A DNA stretch of 64,000 nucleotides, taken from Epilithonimonas lactis. GTDB lineage: Bacteria > Bacteroidota > Bacteroidia > Flavobacteriales > Weeksellaceae. The stretch covers positions 62,001 to 126,000 of the forward strand of contig NZ_FOFI01000006.1 of the NCBI RefSeq assembly GCF_900110605.1. Direction: 5' to 3'. Made by a program: the position numbers and the translations under genes. Each line of letters starts with the position of its first letter. The stretch's first letter is position 1. The notes below the pieces were generated by a model. That model searched no databases and was not told the origin of the DNA. It worked only from the letters and a program-made list of their open reading frames with translations. Of the stretch, positions 48,989 through 59,400 are shown piece after piece.

Positions 48989-50377
48989 TTAATGATAATT
49001 AAGAATCAAAGGTTGAAGCACTTTCATCTGATAATGCTGTTGTAGAAATGTTTCGTCGATTTTTTTGTTGGAAATCACCATCGATGCGCCAAGTGCGGAA
49101 CCTAGCGGAGAATGCGTGGACATCACATTATAATGCTGAAAATGATGCGACATTAGTTTCATAAAAACGTCATTATCTGTAAATCCACCGTCGATGTAAA
49201 TCGTGTCGATCTCAGAATTTCCAATGGCATTTTTGATCGTGTGGATCTGAAGATCCATTAATTCGATCATCAATTGATGATAAGCTTCTTCGAAAGTTGC
49301 GAACGATTTGAGATCTGTTTCGGTGATCAATTTACGTTTCAAAATAATGCCTTCAAAACGGAAATAGACCGCTTTGTTTTTCATTAAATTTAAATATAAT
49401 TCCTGATCAAACTCCACTTCTCGATGAGCACCATATTCTTTTCCGTAGTAGGCACAAAGTTTTTCGACCTGAACACGGTATTCATTTCCCATAAAAAATC
49501 GGGAAGCTTTGACGCGTTTTCCATCGATTCGCATATAATTCAGGCAATTGTTTTCGATGTCTTCGTCCGTAAGACTTTCATCATTAAAAGGATTTAGAGA
49601 AATACTCCAAGTTCCTGTTGATAATAGTAAAAACGGATTTTTTTTGCTTAAAATATAAGGCAACAATGCGGAAGAACTGTCATGAATTCCTACACCGATT
49701 TTAATTTTTTTATTTCTGTATGATGTATTGATACTTGCAGAAGTTGGCACAATCGGTGGCATCAAAACATCAATCTCTTCTTCGTAAACCCAATCGTGGT
49801 AATCGCCTTTGTCATAATCCCACAAATTGGTGTGACAACCGATTGACGTAAATTCCGAAACGCAAATTCCGGTAAACAAATAGGATAAATATTGAGGCAA
49901 ATGAAGACTGTAACGGATCTTGCTGAAAACTTCCGGATGCTTGTACTTCAACCAAAACAATTGCAGTCCCGAGTTCAACATGCCTGCTTGTGGCGAGGCC
50001 GTTTCGCGGGCAATTTTAAGTTTATCGCCGTGTTTTTCATAGAACAGATCGAGAATATCTTCGTCAATCGGTTTGGTGTAATTGTACAAAGGCGTTAAGA
50101 CATTTCCCTTGTGGTCCAAGTGTACGAAACTGGCTCCGTAAGTGGAAAAATTGATGGCTTTTACATCAAAATTTTCATCGTCAAGGATTGCGTTGAAATT
50201 ATCTTTGATCCAATTCTGAAGCGCGACAATATCTTCTGTTGGATAACCATCTTCGTCCGTCGTCAATGGCAATTCTGTATATTCCCGAACGACTTCCTTG
50301 TAATTTTTATCAAATAAAAAAAACTTCTTGTTGGTTTTTCCAATATCAAATACGATGGTTACCTTTTTTTTGGACAT
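48989..50377 (-). CDS. rhaB: Rhamnulokinase-like FGGY carbohydrate kinase
   Basis: A 462-aa FGGY kinase of the ASKHA fold: phosphate-1 motif VFDIGKTNKKFFLFD near the N-terminus, adenosine/phosphate-2 region LLLSTGTWSISLNPF, and C-terminal IDTIYIDGGFTDNDVFMKLMS with SPLGSALGASM. It lies between an L-rhamnose isomerase and lactate dehydrogenase genes, so it should phosphorylate L-rhamnulose at O-1. FGGY specificity cannot be read from motifs alone; the context decides the name. Confidence 0.85.
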   Translation of the reverse strand: MSKKKVTIVFDIGKTNKKFFLFDKNYKEVVREYTELPLTTDEDGYPTEDIVALQNWIKDNFNAILDDENFDVKAINFSTYGASFVHLDHKGNVLTPLYNYTKPIDEDILDLFYEKHGDKLKIARETASPQAGMLNSGLQLFWLKYKHPEVFSKIRYSLHLPQYLSYLFTGICVSEFTSIGCHTNLWDYDKGDYHDWVYEEEIDVLMPPIVPTSASINTSYRNKKIKIGVGIHDSSSALLPYILSKKNPFLLLSTGTWSISLNPFNDESLTDEDIENNCLNYMRIDGKRVKASRFFMGNEYRVQVEKLCAYYGKEYGAHREVEFDQELYLNLMKNKAVYFRFEGIILKRKLITETDLKSFATFEEAYHQLMIELMDLQIHTIKNAIGNSEIDTIYIDGGFTDNDVFMKLMSHHFQHYNVMSTHSPLGSALGASMVISNKKIDETFLQQHYQMKVLQPLILNYH

Positions 50378-50427
50378 TCTTGCAATACGTTAATAGGTGG
50401 ATGGCAGAAATCAATGCTGCCAAATTG

Positions 50428-50507
50428 ATCATCATTAAGGCGTGTTTAGACATTAAGAAAATAATCTATTAAAAACCTAATGTTCTAAACACTTCACCTT
50501 AAATGAT
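50428..50507. repeat. Long imperfect inverted repeat between rhaI and rhaB
   Basis: Two arms of about 28-30 nt pair with a few indels. The left arm reads ATCATCATTAAGG then CGTGTTTAGACATTA. The right arm reads TAATGTTCTAAACAC then TTCACCTTAAATGAT. The loop is 22 nt, AT-rich. The best block is GTGTTTAGA/TCTAAACAC. It lies in the 204-bp rhaI-rhaB gap and could be an mRNA-stabilising or attenuating structure or a mobile palindrome. Confidence 0.7.
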
Positions 50508-50581
50508 AAAAAAAATTGAGTGGTTATAATAAAAACTTTCAGATCGCATGAAAGCTCGAATTATCAAATTTAAATTGGATC

Positions 50582-51859
50582 TTACAATCCAGTGGCTTTT
50601 GCCCAACCTCTTTCGGAGATCAAAGTTTCTCTTACTTTCAGGTTTCTGTAAGTGGCAATTGGGTCCAATGCTGCACCAGACTGTAGTCTTGCAGCCTGCA
50701 ACAATGGACGAACATCTGTTCTGTAAGCATTCTGCAGAATATCCTGCGCTGCTACCACATCATTGTTCAGTTGTGCAGTCTTCAAAGCTTTCTGATCTAC
50801 CAAAAGTGCCTGAGCATAGGCAATCAATATCGCTTCCAACGATTGTAGCAGATCTTCCAACGGATCTTTGATGTTGTGACTTGCGTCGATCATCCAAGCT
50901 GGATAAGGATTGTTTTTGTTATTTTCAATTCCGTAAACCAATTCATTGAAGATCAAGAACAAAGCATAAGGCTTGATGGAACCAACCGTCAAATCATCGT
51001 CGCCATATTTACTGTCGTTGAAGTGGAAACCACCTAATTTACCTTTGTACATCAATGTTGCAACGATCTGCTCGATATTCGTATTTGGTAAATGGTGACC
51101 AAGATCAACCAACGTGAAAGCTCTTTCTCCGCAAGCATTTGCCAGCATGAAAGACGTTCCCCAATCCTGGATGGTTGTTGAATAGAAATTTGGTTCGTAA
51201 GGTTTGTATTCAATGAACAATTTCCAGTCTTCCGGCATATCGGCGTAAATCTCTTTCAAGCTTTTTTCAGTGTTTGATAAAGCGGTTTGGAAATTCAATT
51301 GGCCTGGAAAACTTGCGCCATCAGCTAACCAAACGGTCAAACTTTTGGAGTCTAATTCTTTTCCAATTCTGATCACTTCCTTGTTATGTTCAACGGCGTA
51401 AGCTCTGGAATCTTCATTCACAGAATTCAGAGAACCGAATTTATATGATTTTTTCGCATCTGGCTGATCCTGAAAAGTGTTGGAATTCATTGCATCGAAA
51501 ACAAGTCCGTGAGATTTTGCACTTTCTTTCAAAGCACTCACATCGCTTGGAATGTCCCATGGAATGTGAAGAGAAACCGCTCCGGCAGAATGCGTCAACG
51601 CGTGAAGCAATCCAACATCATCTAATTTTTGTTCCAAAACTGCAGGTTCGCCACCGTAAGAAAATCTCCCAAATCTTGTTCCGCCTGCGCCCAAGGCCCA
51701 GCTTGGAATCGCGACCTGGAAATCGGCAATTTTGTTCACGATCTCAGCAACGTTTGCTCCTGATCTCGTCAGTTTATTTTGCAGAAAATCGAAATCTGAA
51801 TTGAAGTTTTCAACGCCTGCTTTGTTGTACTGATCAATAATATCTTTTCCTATTATCAT
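50582..51859 (-). CDS. rhaI: L-rhamnose isomerase, RhaI type
   Basis: 425 aa from the Met at 51859 (MIIGKDIIDQYNKAG). It is a TIM-barrel sugar isomerase of the Pseudomonas stutzeri RhaI class rather than the E. coli RhaA class. Metal-binding segments are visible: WLADGASFPGQLNF, LFIEYKPYEPNFY, ALVDLGHHLPNTN-like (LVDLGHHLPNTNIEQI), and GGFHFNDSKYGDDDLTVG. It converts L-rhamnose to L-rhamnulose, the first catabolic step. It follows the aldolase gene by 242 nt, longer than other gaps in the operon. Confidence 0.92.
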   Translation of the reverse strand: MIIGKDIIDQYNKAGVENFNSDFDFLQNKLTRSGANVAEIVNKIADFQVAIPSWALGAGGTRFGRFSYGGEPAVLEQKLDDVGLLHALTHSAGAVSLHIPWDIPSDVSALKESAKSHGLVFDAMNSNTFQDQPDAKKSYKFGSLNSVNEDSRAYAVEHNKEVIRIGKELDSKSLTVWLADGASFPGQLNFQTALSNTEKSLKEIYADMPEDWKLFIEYKPYEPNFYSTTIQDWGTSFMLANACGERAFTLVDLGHHLPNTNIEQIVATLMYKGKLGGFHFNDSKYGDDDLTVGSIKPYALFLIFNELVYGIENNKNNPYPAWMIDASHNIKDPLEDLLQSLEAILIAYAQALLVDQKALKTAQLNNDVVAAQDILQNAYRTDVRPLLQAARLQSGAALDPIATYRNLKVRETLISERGWAKATGL

Positions 51860-51903
51860 GATATATCTTAAAATTTTAAAACTGAAGACTTGCAATATTT
51901 TTG

Positions 51904-52046
51904 AACCACAAAAGGCACAAAAGTTTTATTAAAATTTAAAAACTTAGGAATTAAAGTTTAAAAACTGAAAATAAAAGTACACATAAGAAGAAAATCAAAG
52001 ATTTTCAAAAACTATAGTATTTGAGTCTTTTTTTACTTTTGTGGTT
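51904..52046. repeat. CCACAAAAG-bounded intergenic element between rhaEW and rhaI
   Basis: AACCACAAAAG (51904-51914, followed by a related GCACAAAAG) and CTTTTGTGGTT (52036-52046) are an exact 11-bp inverted pair about 120 bp apart, bounding an AT-rich segment with short A/T repeats. CCACAAAAG-type ends flank many intergenic inserts in related genomes (recalled). The rest of the 242-bp gap has no other recognisable signal. Confidence 0.45.
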
Positions 52047-52101
52047 ATATTAAAAGCAAGCCTTCAATTTATTAAAATAAAAACCTTCTAAAAAATTAAA
52101 T

Positions 52102-54204
52102 TTATCTTGGGAACGCATTTGCCATTCCGCCATCTACATTGATGATGTTTCCTGTGGTCTTATCCAAGATCGCAACGCAAGCAAAAACGCCGTTTGCGAT
52201 GTCTTCAGGAAGAATAATTTCGTTCAATAAATTTCTTTTGGCGTAGAATGCTGGCAATTCCTCTACAGAAATTCCGTTTGCTTTCGCACGGCCTTCTGCC
52301 CAAGAACCTTCCCAGATCTTGCTTCCGACAATCACACCGTCAGGATTCACGACATTCACTCTGATCTTATCAGCGGCCAATTCTGCGGCCAATAATCTTG
52401 TCATGTGTTGTTGCGCTGCTTTCGCAGTTCCGTACGCTACGTTGTTTGGACCTGCAACAAGACCATTCTTACTGGCGATGTTGACGATGTCACCTCCAAG
52501 ATTCTGTTTTTTCATGATCTCTGTTCCGCTCTTTGCGATTAAGAACTGACCTTTGACCAAAACATTTTCCAGAAGGTCCCAATCTTTTGTAGTTGTGTCC
52601 TCTAGTGATTTAGAAATCGCTAAACCTGCGGAATGAACCAAAATATCTACTCCACCAAAAGCTAAAACCGTTTCTTTGAAAGCATCGGCAATACCTTGCT
52701 CACTTGTCACGTCGCATTGAACCGCGATTGCCTGATCTTTGCTGTATTTCGCCGTAACTGCTTCCGCTGCTTCTTGGTTAAGGTCTGTGAAAACGACCAC
52801 TGCACCTTCAGCTACCATCTTGTCTGCGATGGCCTGTCCTATTCCACCACCAGCACCTGTTACGATAGCAATTTTTCTGGACAATGGTTTTTCTTTCGGC
52901 ATTCTTTGAAGTTTTGCCTCTTCCAGCAACCAATATTCGATGTCGAAGGCTTCTTGTCTTGGCAAAGATGTGTATTCCGAAATAGCTTCTGCACCACGCA
53001 TCACGTTGATCGCATTCACATAGAATTCGTTCGCAACACGTGTTGTCTGCTTATCTTTTGAGAAACTGAACATTCCAACGCCTGGATAGATGATGATCAC
53101 CGGATTTGGGTCACGCATCGCAGGGCTGTTTGGATGTTTGCAAGTCTCGTAGTAGTCTTTGTATTCTTGTCTGTACTGTTCGAAAAGTGGATTTAATTTC
53201 TCCAAAATCGCTTTTGAATCAGACAAGTCTTCATTTTTATCTAAAGTCAAAACCAACGGCTGAATCTTTGTTCTTAAGAAGTGATCCGGACAAGAAGTTC
53301 CAAGCGGAGCCAAACGTTCCAAATCATTGCTGTTAATATATTCCAAAACAACATCGCTGTCTGTAAAATGACCTACCATTCTGTTTTCAGAAGAGGCTAA
53401 ACCTCTTAGCAAAGGCATGATTTGAGCGGCTTTGTTTTTACGTTCTTCAGCAGGTAGAGATTCTACTTTTTGTCCGCCGAAAACCTGTCCTTTTTCTTCG
53501 ATTTTTTTAGCGATATATTCAGAAGCCATTTCGATCACTTCCAAACTGTTGATGTAAGATTCATAAGACGTATCGCCCCAAGTGAACAAACCGTGGCTTC
53601 CTAAAACAATCCCTCTGATTCCTGGATTGTCAGCTAGACATTTCTCCAACTGAAGTCCCAGATCAAAACCAGGACGTTGCCAAGGCACCCATCCCATTGT
53701 ATCGCCCCAGATTTCCTTGGTAATTGCTTCACTGTCTTTAGCTGCAGCTACAGCAATCAAGGCATCCGGGTGAAGGTGGTCTATATGTTTGAAAGGTAAA
53801 AGTCCGTGAAGTGGTGTATCGATTGAAGGTGCTTTGCTTTCCAGATCGAAAATACAGTGGTCAAACAAACCAACCATTCTGTCTTCGTCTGCCAGACCGC
53901 CATAAACATTTTTAAGATTTCTCAATCTTTCTGTATATAGACCAGCGATTCCTTTTCTGGTCAAAGTTCCGATGTCTCCACCTGAACCTTTCACCCACAT
54001 TACCTCAACCTCTTCATTTGTCAATGGATCTTTCTCAATCGTTTTACAACTGGTGTTGCCGCCACCGTAATTTGTAATTCTAAGATCAGCTCCTAATATG
54101 TTTGAACGGTACAAAAACAAAGCAACCTGATCATCTCCAAGAGATGCGGCGTGGCTTTCGTCCCATAAATAATCTACGTATTTGAAAGTTTTTACGTTTT
54201 CCAT
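52102..54204 (-). CDS. rhaEW: Bifunctional rhamnulose-1-phosphate aldolase / L-lactaldehyde dehydrogenase
   Basis: 700 aa from the Met at 54204 (MENVKTFKYVDYLWDESHAA); an upstream Met at 54249 overlaps the leader. The N-terminal class II aldolase domain (about 20-400) has HGLLPFKHIDHLHPDALIA with metal-binding His residues and GIVLGSHGLFTWG. The C-terminal short-chain dehydrogenase (about 430-700) has TGAGGGIGQAI, Ser-Tyr-Lys in IASKNGLVAGPNNVAYGTAKAA, and NVDGGMANAFPR. This is the RhaEW fusion. It splits rhamnulose-1-P to DHAP and L-lactaldehyde and oxidises the latter to lactate. It is the first gene of the rhamnose operon. Confidence 0.93.
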   Translation of the reverse strand: MENVKTFKYVDYLWDESHAASLGDDQVALFLYRSNILGADLRITNYGGGNTSCKTIEKDPLTNEEVEVMWVKGSGGDIGTLTRKGIAGLYTERLRNLKNVYGGLADEDRMVGLFDHCIFDLESKAPSIDTPLHGLLPFKHIDHLHPDALIAVAAAKDSEAITKEIWGDTMGWVPWQRPGFDLGLQLEKCLADNPGIRGIVLGSHGLFTWGDTSYESYINSLEVIEMASEYIAKKIEEKGQVFGGQKVESLPAEERKNKAAQIMPLLRGLASSENRMVGHFTDSDVVLEYINSNDLERLAPLGTSCPDHFLRTKIQPLVLTLDKNEDLSDSKAILEKLNPLFEQYRQEYKDYYETCKHPNSPAMRDPNPVIIIYPGVGMFSFSKDKQTTRVANEFYVNAINVMRGAEAISEYTSLPRQEAFDIEYWLLEEAKLQRMPKEKPLSRKIAIVTGAGGGIGQAIADKMVAEGAVVVFTDLNQEAAEAVTAKYSKDQAIAVQCDVTSEQGIADAFKETVLAFGGVDILVHSAGLAISKSLEDTTTKDWDLLENVLVKGQFLIAKSGTEIMKKQNLGGDIVNIASKNGLVAGPNNVAYGTAKAAQQHMTRLLAAELAADKIRVNVVNPDGVIVGSKIWEGSWAEGRAKANGISVEELPAFYAKRNLLNEIILPEDIANGVFACVAILDKTTGNIINVDGGMANAFPR

Positions 54205-54250
54205 GTTTTTCTTTATTTCTAAATTTTTTCTCAAAATTAGATGGTTCAAT

Positions 54251-54281
54251 TTGCTATAGCATCCCGTACTATACTGACAAA
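54251..54281 (-). promoter_or_regulatory. Candidate rhamnose-operon promoter with overlapping operator
   Basis: On the minus strand TTTG (54281-54278), a 19-nt spacer and TATAGCAA (54258-54251) give the Bacteroidota spacing, though the -7 box is weak. An inverted repeat TATAG-N9-CTATA (54255-54273) covers the spacer and the -7 box, where a bound repressor would block transcription. The GntR protein at 46615 is the obvious candidate binder (inference). Confidence 0.4.
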
Positions 54282-54321
54282 TAATTTTTTTAAAATTAAT
54301 TTAACATTTAAATGATATTAA

Positions 54322-54361
54322 AACTCAGCACATTTGCAAAACAGCAATAAAATGCTGAGTT
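54322..54361 (-). terminator. Candidate terminator of the first SusCD pair
   Basis: AACTCAGCA and TGCTGAGTT form a 9-bp stem; the loop contains a second short stem (TTGC/GCAA). On the minus strand it is followed by TTTAATATC, about 40 nt past the SusD stop. It would separate SusCD from the rhamnose operon. Confidence 0.55.
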
Positions 54362-54401
54362 CAATTGAAAAATCCACTTTGAAAATTATATTATTATTTA
54401 A

Positions 54402-56465
54402 TTAATATCCAGGTAGTTGCGTCAGGTTTGGATTATCTACCATAGGATGTCCTGCCGATGCGGAAGCAAATGGAAGCAATTCTGTTTTATTTGGAACAAA
54501 ACCGTAGAAAAGACCATCGCCATTGCCTTCTATCCAATCGGGATATTTCCCACCATTTTCCGACGATGCCGTTGGTTTTGTATAGATAATTGCACCGATC
54601 TGAAGAGCGTTGAATCCTCCCGTGAATCCTGCTGCCTTTCTTGCATTACCATTGAAAGTACTTGTGTAAGCCTGGAACATATTGGCAGGATAGAATTTGT
54701 CGTCCGTCGCCACAGTTTGACCATTTGCCGTTGCAATACTTCTCAAAGTTGACTGATAAGCCGCGTAACCAGCTGTGGTGGTTGGCACAGCCTGAACTTG
54801 TGCAATTTGAGCAGGATTTGTCAGATCAATATAAGGCACTTGTAAGATCGGATCACCGTAGATCTGTGCATTTTTTTGGAATTTGTAAAGACGGTAAACA
54901 GGTGTGTTGGCGTAAGCACCAGTACGGTCTGACAGGTTTTTCATTGCTTGTTTGGTATCTGCAATTTCACTTGCCAACCTGTTCATCCTGATCAGATCTG
55001 TACGAAGTGTAAATTCTCCAGCAAATTCCCATTTTCGCTCCTGAACGATCGCTTTCTCAAATGCTTCCTGTCCAGTAGGTGCTTGCAAATTGCCAATGCC
55101 TGCTCTGGTTCTGACTTGCATCAAAGCAGCTGTGCCTGCAGCAGTAGGGCCACCATTCAAATAGTTTTGAGTTTCTGCGTACATCAATAATACATCAGAA
55201 TATCTAAGAATTGGAATATTAAGATTACGCGCATCTGCTGCTTGTGGCGCCACACACCATCCCATTCTGAATTTGCCTGCCAATATACAAGAGAATGTGG
55301 TTCCTGCGTTCACCCAAGTATCTGTTGCCGCCCCTGCATTCAGGAAGTAAACACTGTAAGATGTACAAGAGACATCGCGACGCGTATCGCCCTGGTTGAA
55401 TGATAGATAATAACTTGGAAGCACAAATTGAAGTGCTTTCCTAGAACCATAAGTTCCGCCACGTGATCCCTCCATGGCATACACACCGAAGGCTGAGTTG
55501 GTATTTGGTCCGTACTCTGCGATATGCCAAAGCATTTCTGTATTGGTCACGGGAAATTTCCTCTGACAGAAGTTGTACCACAAAGCTTCGAAGCCACTTT
55601 TGCCACCTTGAGCCTGTACGAGACTGGCAGTTCCACTTGTAATGACAGCAGAAGCAGCATTGTCTGCGATCTGATAAAGTTCTCTCACCCTTGCAGCATC
55701 ACTACGGCGAGACATTGTGCCAGGCGCGCCAGTGTTCAAATCCCATCTTAGGGAATAACCTGCCGCATACAAAGCAATCTTGGCCAATAAGGCATTGCCG
55801 CCGGATTTTGTCAAGCGCTCTGTGGTTGTCCCAGATACAGGAAGATCATTAACGGATTCCTGCATATCTGCTATGACGCGGTCATATATTCCATCTCGAG
55901 GCGAGCGTTTGGGATATAAGGTATTTGGGTCATTTGGATCCGCATCTTCCAAAGGAATATACACCGCAGGAACATCGCCATAAACCCTGATCAGATTGTA
56001 GTAGCAAAATGCACGAATGGCTTTCACTTCTGCCAATAAGGAATTTCGTTTTTCGCCTGCTGGCATCAAAGATAATCTGGCAATTGCGATGTTGGTCTTC
56101 TCGATGCTGGCATACATTGCCGCATAGATGCCTGTAACAGTATTTGGTGTCTTTGCATCATACTGATAGTTGCAAATGTTGTATTTGGAATTGTTGGTCG
56201 TGCCATCTTCAGCAGAATGGATCACGGTGTCTCCAGCGCCCAGCTGATAGTACATCTCGGTAGGGATCAAACCTCTGTAACAACCTTGGACAAACATATC
56301 GGCGGTATCAAGACTTTCAAAGACAGAATTGGTATCGGCGACGTTGTAGGCAGGCTGATCCAAAAAATCATCGCTACAAGAATTGGCAAGTAAACCTGCA
56401 ATTACAAAAGAAGGAATGACAACCAATCTTTTGATAAGAATTGATCTATTCATTATATTTTTCAT
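54402..56465 (-). CDS. SusD/RagB-family surface glycan-binding lipoprotein
   Basis: 687 aa with a lipoprotein signal (VIAGLLANSC, lipid-carrying Cys at residue 30). SusD-type helical TPR scaffold: AIRAFCYYNLIRVYGDVPAVYIP, LAKIALYAAGYSL, VLLMYAETQNYLNGGPT, AFEKAIVQERKWEFAGEFTLRTDLIRMNR. It is longer than the usual 500-600 residues, with extra length in the C-terminal half. It sits 13 nt after its SusC partner. It binds oligosaccharide at the cell surface and forms the lid on SusC. Confidence 0.93.
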   Translation of the reverse strand: MKNIMNRSILIKRLVVIPSFVIAGLLANSCSDDFLDQPAYNVADTNSVFESLDTADMFVQGCYRGLIPTEMYYQLGAGDTVIHSAEDGTTNNSKYNICNYQYDAKTPNTVTGIYAAMYASIEKTNIAIARLSLMPAGEKRNSLLAEVKAIRAFCYYNLIRVYGDVPAVYIPLEDADPNDPNTLYPKRSPRDGIYDRVIADMQESVNDLPVSGTTTERLTKSGGNALLAKIALYAAGYSLRWDLNTGAPGTMSRRSDAARVRELYQIADNAASAVITSGTASLVQAQGGKSGFEALWYNFCQRKFPVTNTEMLWHIAEYGPNTNSAFGVYAMEGSRGGTYGSRKALQFVLPSYYLSFNQGDTRRDVSCTSYSVYFLNAGAATDTWVNAGTTFSCILAGKFRMGWCVAPQAADARNLNIPILRYSDVLLMYAETQNYLNGGPTAAGTAALMQVRTRAGIGNLQAPTGQEAFEKAIVQERKWEFAGEFTLRTDLIRMNRLASEIADTKQAMKNLSDRTGAYANTPVYRLYKFQKNAQIYGDPILQVPYIDLTNPAQIAQVQAVPTTTAGYAAYQSTLRSIATANGQTVATDDKFYPANMFQAYTSTFNGNARKAAGFTGGFNALQIGAIIYTKPTASSENGGKYPDWIEGNGDGLFYGFVPNKTELLPFASASAGHPMVDNPNLTQLPGY

Positions 56466-56478
56466 TTTTTCTAATTAA

Positions 56479-59400
56479 TTAAAAAGTTAAGTTGATCCCA
56501 AGAACGTAACTTCTGGATCTTGGAAAAGAAGAACTATCGTAGCCAGGAGATACTGTAACGCCACTTGCTGCAGAAACTTCCGGATCGTAGCCAGAGTAGC
56601 CTGTAATGGTTGCCAGATTGTTCACTGTAACATAGATGCGCGCATTGGCCACTGAGACGTGTTCCAAGAATTCTCTATTCAAACTATAACCAAGTGTCAG
56701 CTGTGCAATCCTTAAGTATGACCCATCTTCCACATAGTAAGATGAAGGATAAGCGATATTGGTGGTATTGGTATTGCTTAAGCTCCAAAGATTGGCGTCC
56801 TCGTTTGGATTTAGTTCTTTCAATCTGACCAAATTGTTTGTTGCCAATCCCGTATTTGGGTCAATCAGATGATAATAATTATTCCCGAATTCTGTAGGTA
56901 CATTTTGATATAAAGCATATGGACTCAAACTCTGCTTGGTCGCATTGTAAACATCACCTCCCACACTGAATTTCATAAATACAGCCATGTCGAAGCCTTT
57001 GTAAGAGAAATTATTGCTGATACCTCCAATAAAGTCTGGTGTCCCATTTCCAATCTTCACCATTTTTCTTGTGAATTGATCTCCCGCAGCATTATCTGCT
57101 GCAAATTTCATGTCGCCAGGTTTAGGTGTTCCGGTAGCTGGTTTTACAACACCTGGATTCAAAGTCAATGTGCCATTGGCCGCCTGTGTAAAGTCTGCAG
57201 TTGTGTAAATACCTTGATAAACATAACCATACATGTCTCCCAATTGCTCACCAACTGTTGCATAATAAGTTACCAAACCTCCTCTGCTGCTTCCTACACT
57301 GAAAGTTTTCTGGGTCTGCCCGTTTTCCAGGGACAATACTTTTGATTTATTGAAACCAATATTGGCATCTGTTGACCATCTGAAATTCTCGGTGCGCAGA
57401 TTGACGGTATTTAGTGTAAATTCCATTCCACGGTTTTGCATGGTCCCTATATTCTGCTGTTGTCTGGCATATCCTGATGACACTGGTAACAAGGCATCCA
57501 AAAGCATATCACTCACTTTGTTATTGTACCATTCCGAGGTTAATTTTATTCTATTATTAAGAAAAGCCATATCCACTCCAATATTGGTGGACCTCATCTC
57601 TTCCCATTTCAGATAGGGATTTCCCAATCTGTTGCTGGTGGTGTACGCAGGATTACCAACCGTATTGTTCAGTGGATAATCTGTAAGCACCAAGTTCGTG
57701 GTATACAAACTGTTTCCAATATCATTATTACCAGTCACACCATATTCACCTCTGAACTTGATCTCGTTGATCACATTATTGATCTTTCCATCTTTCCAGA
57801 AATTTTCTTGTGAAAGTCGCCAAGCCAATGCACCCGATGGAAAGGTTCCATAACGATTGACAGGTCCAAATTTGGAAGAACCATCTCTACGCACCGTAGC
57901 TGTAATGAGGTAGCGGTCGTCATAATTGTAGTTGACACGTCCGAAATAAGAGGACAAACTCGTACTGGAACGGTCCGTATCTTTATCTGCGACTGTTGCG
58001 TTCGTCACATCATCCAACCCAAAATTGACCACTGGGAATTTGATCAGCCTCATATTATTGCTTTCAGACTCCTGATAGATCGCTTCTTGCCCGATCAAAG
58101 CAGTCAATCTGTGTTTTTCCCCGAAGGTGTTGTTGTAGGTCAAAGTATTTGTAAGCTGATAGCGGTAGGATTCGCTGTTTCCAATACTTCCGTTGATTCC
58201 CGTATTCACTGGATCGGTAAGGAAAGCGCGGGAGTTTTCGTCTGCAAAAGAGGTCGATTTACTATTGTTCCATTGGTATTGACCAGCAGTTCTGAAAGTA
58301 AAATTCTTCATGATATCGAACTCGATACCTGCGTTTGCCACAAATGATCTCGACCGTTTGTTGGAAGTGGAAGCTCTCGTTTCTATGTATGGATTTTCTG
58401 TATCAAAATTGGAATCAAAACCGGAAAAGTCACCGTACGTTTGGGTATTGTACAACTCATCTTGTGTAAACTTGGTTCCACCATTGATCGGCTGAAGAAG
58501 AATTTTTTTCATTCCGCCATATGCACCGCCACCATCCGTGGAATTGACCGTGAACATCGAACCAAAATCTACCCTGATCCCTTTGTAAAGTTCTGATTTG
58601 ATGTTAGCACGTAAAGAGTTCCGTTTTTCACTGAAGTTGGCTAGCAATCCTTGCTGATCATTGTAATTATAACTGATGAAAGCCTGCGTTTTCTCGTTCC
58701 CTACAGAGATATTGATATTCTGATTTTGAGTAACGCCTGTGCCACCAAGCATCTTTTCTTGCCAGTTCAACGCTGGTGCATTCGCGTATCTGTTGTTGAT
58801 CCTATCAAACACACCTGCATAAAATCCCGGTGAATCTATGCCCAGACTGTTATCAAAAACGTTGCTCCATTGTGTTGTTTTCCCTGCGAGCTGGGCCAAT
58901 TCGTACTGATATTTCACATACTGGTCAGCGCTGGAAACCATGTCCAGTTTTTTCGAAAGCATATCAAAACTCATGAAAGAGTTGTAATTGATCGTGGTCT
59001 TTCCCTTCTTCCCACTTTTCGTCTTGATCACGATAATTCCATTGGAACCACGCGCACCGTAGATCGCAATTGCAGAAGCACCTTTCAAGACATCAATACT
59101 TTCGATGTCATTTGGATTGATGACATTCAGCGCGCCATCCAACTGGAAACCGTCAACAATGTAAAGCGGCTCCGTCCCTTGTGTGATAGACGCACCACCA
59201 CGAACGGTGACGTTGGCACCCGCGCCAGGAGCGCCACCAGCAGTCACGATATTCAGACCTGCAGCTCTACCTTGCAAAGCTTGTAAAGCATTCATTGCCG
59301 GAGTAGCTGCGAGATCTTTGGCAGAAACAGAGGAAACCGAGCCAGTAAGATCTGACTTTTTCACCGATCCGTAACCTATGATCACGACCTCATCGATATC

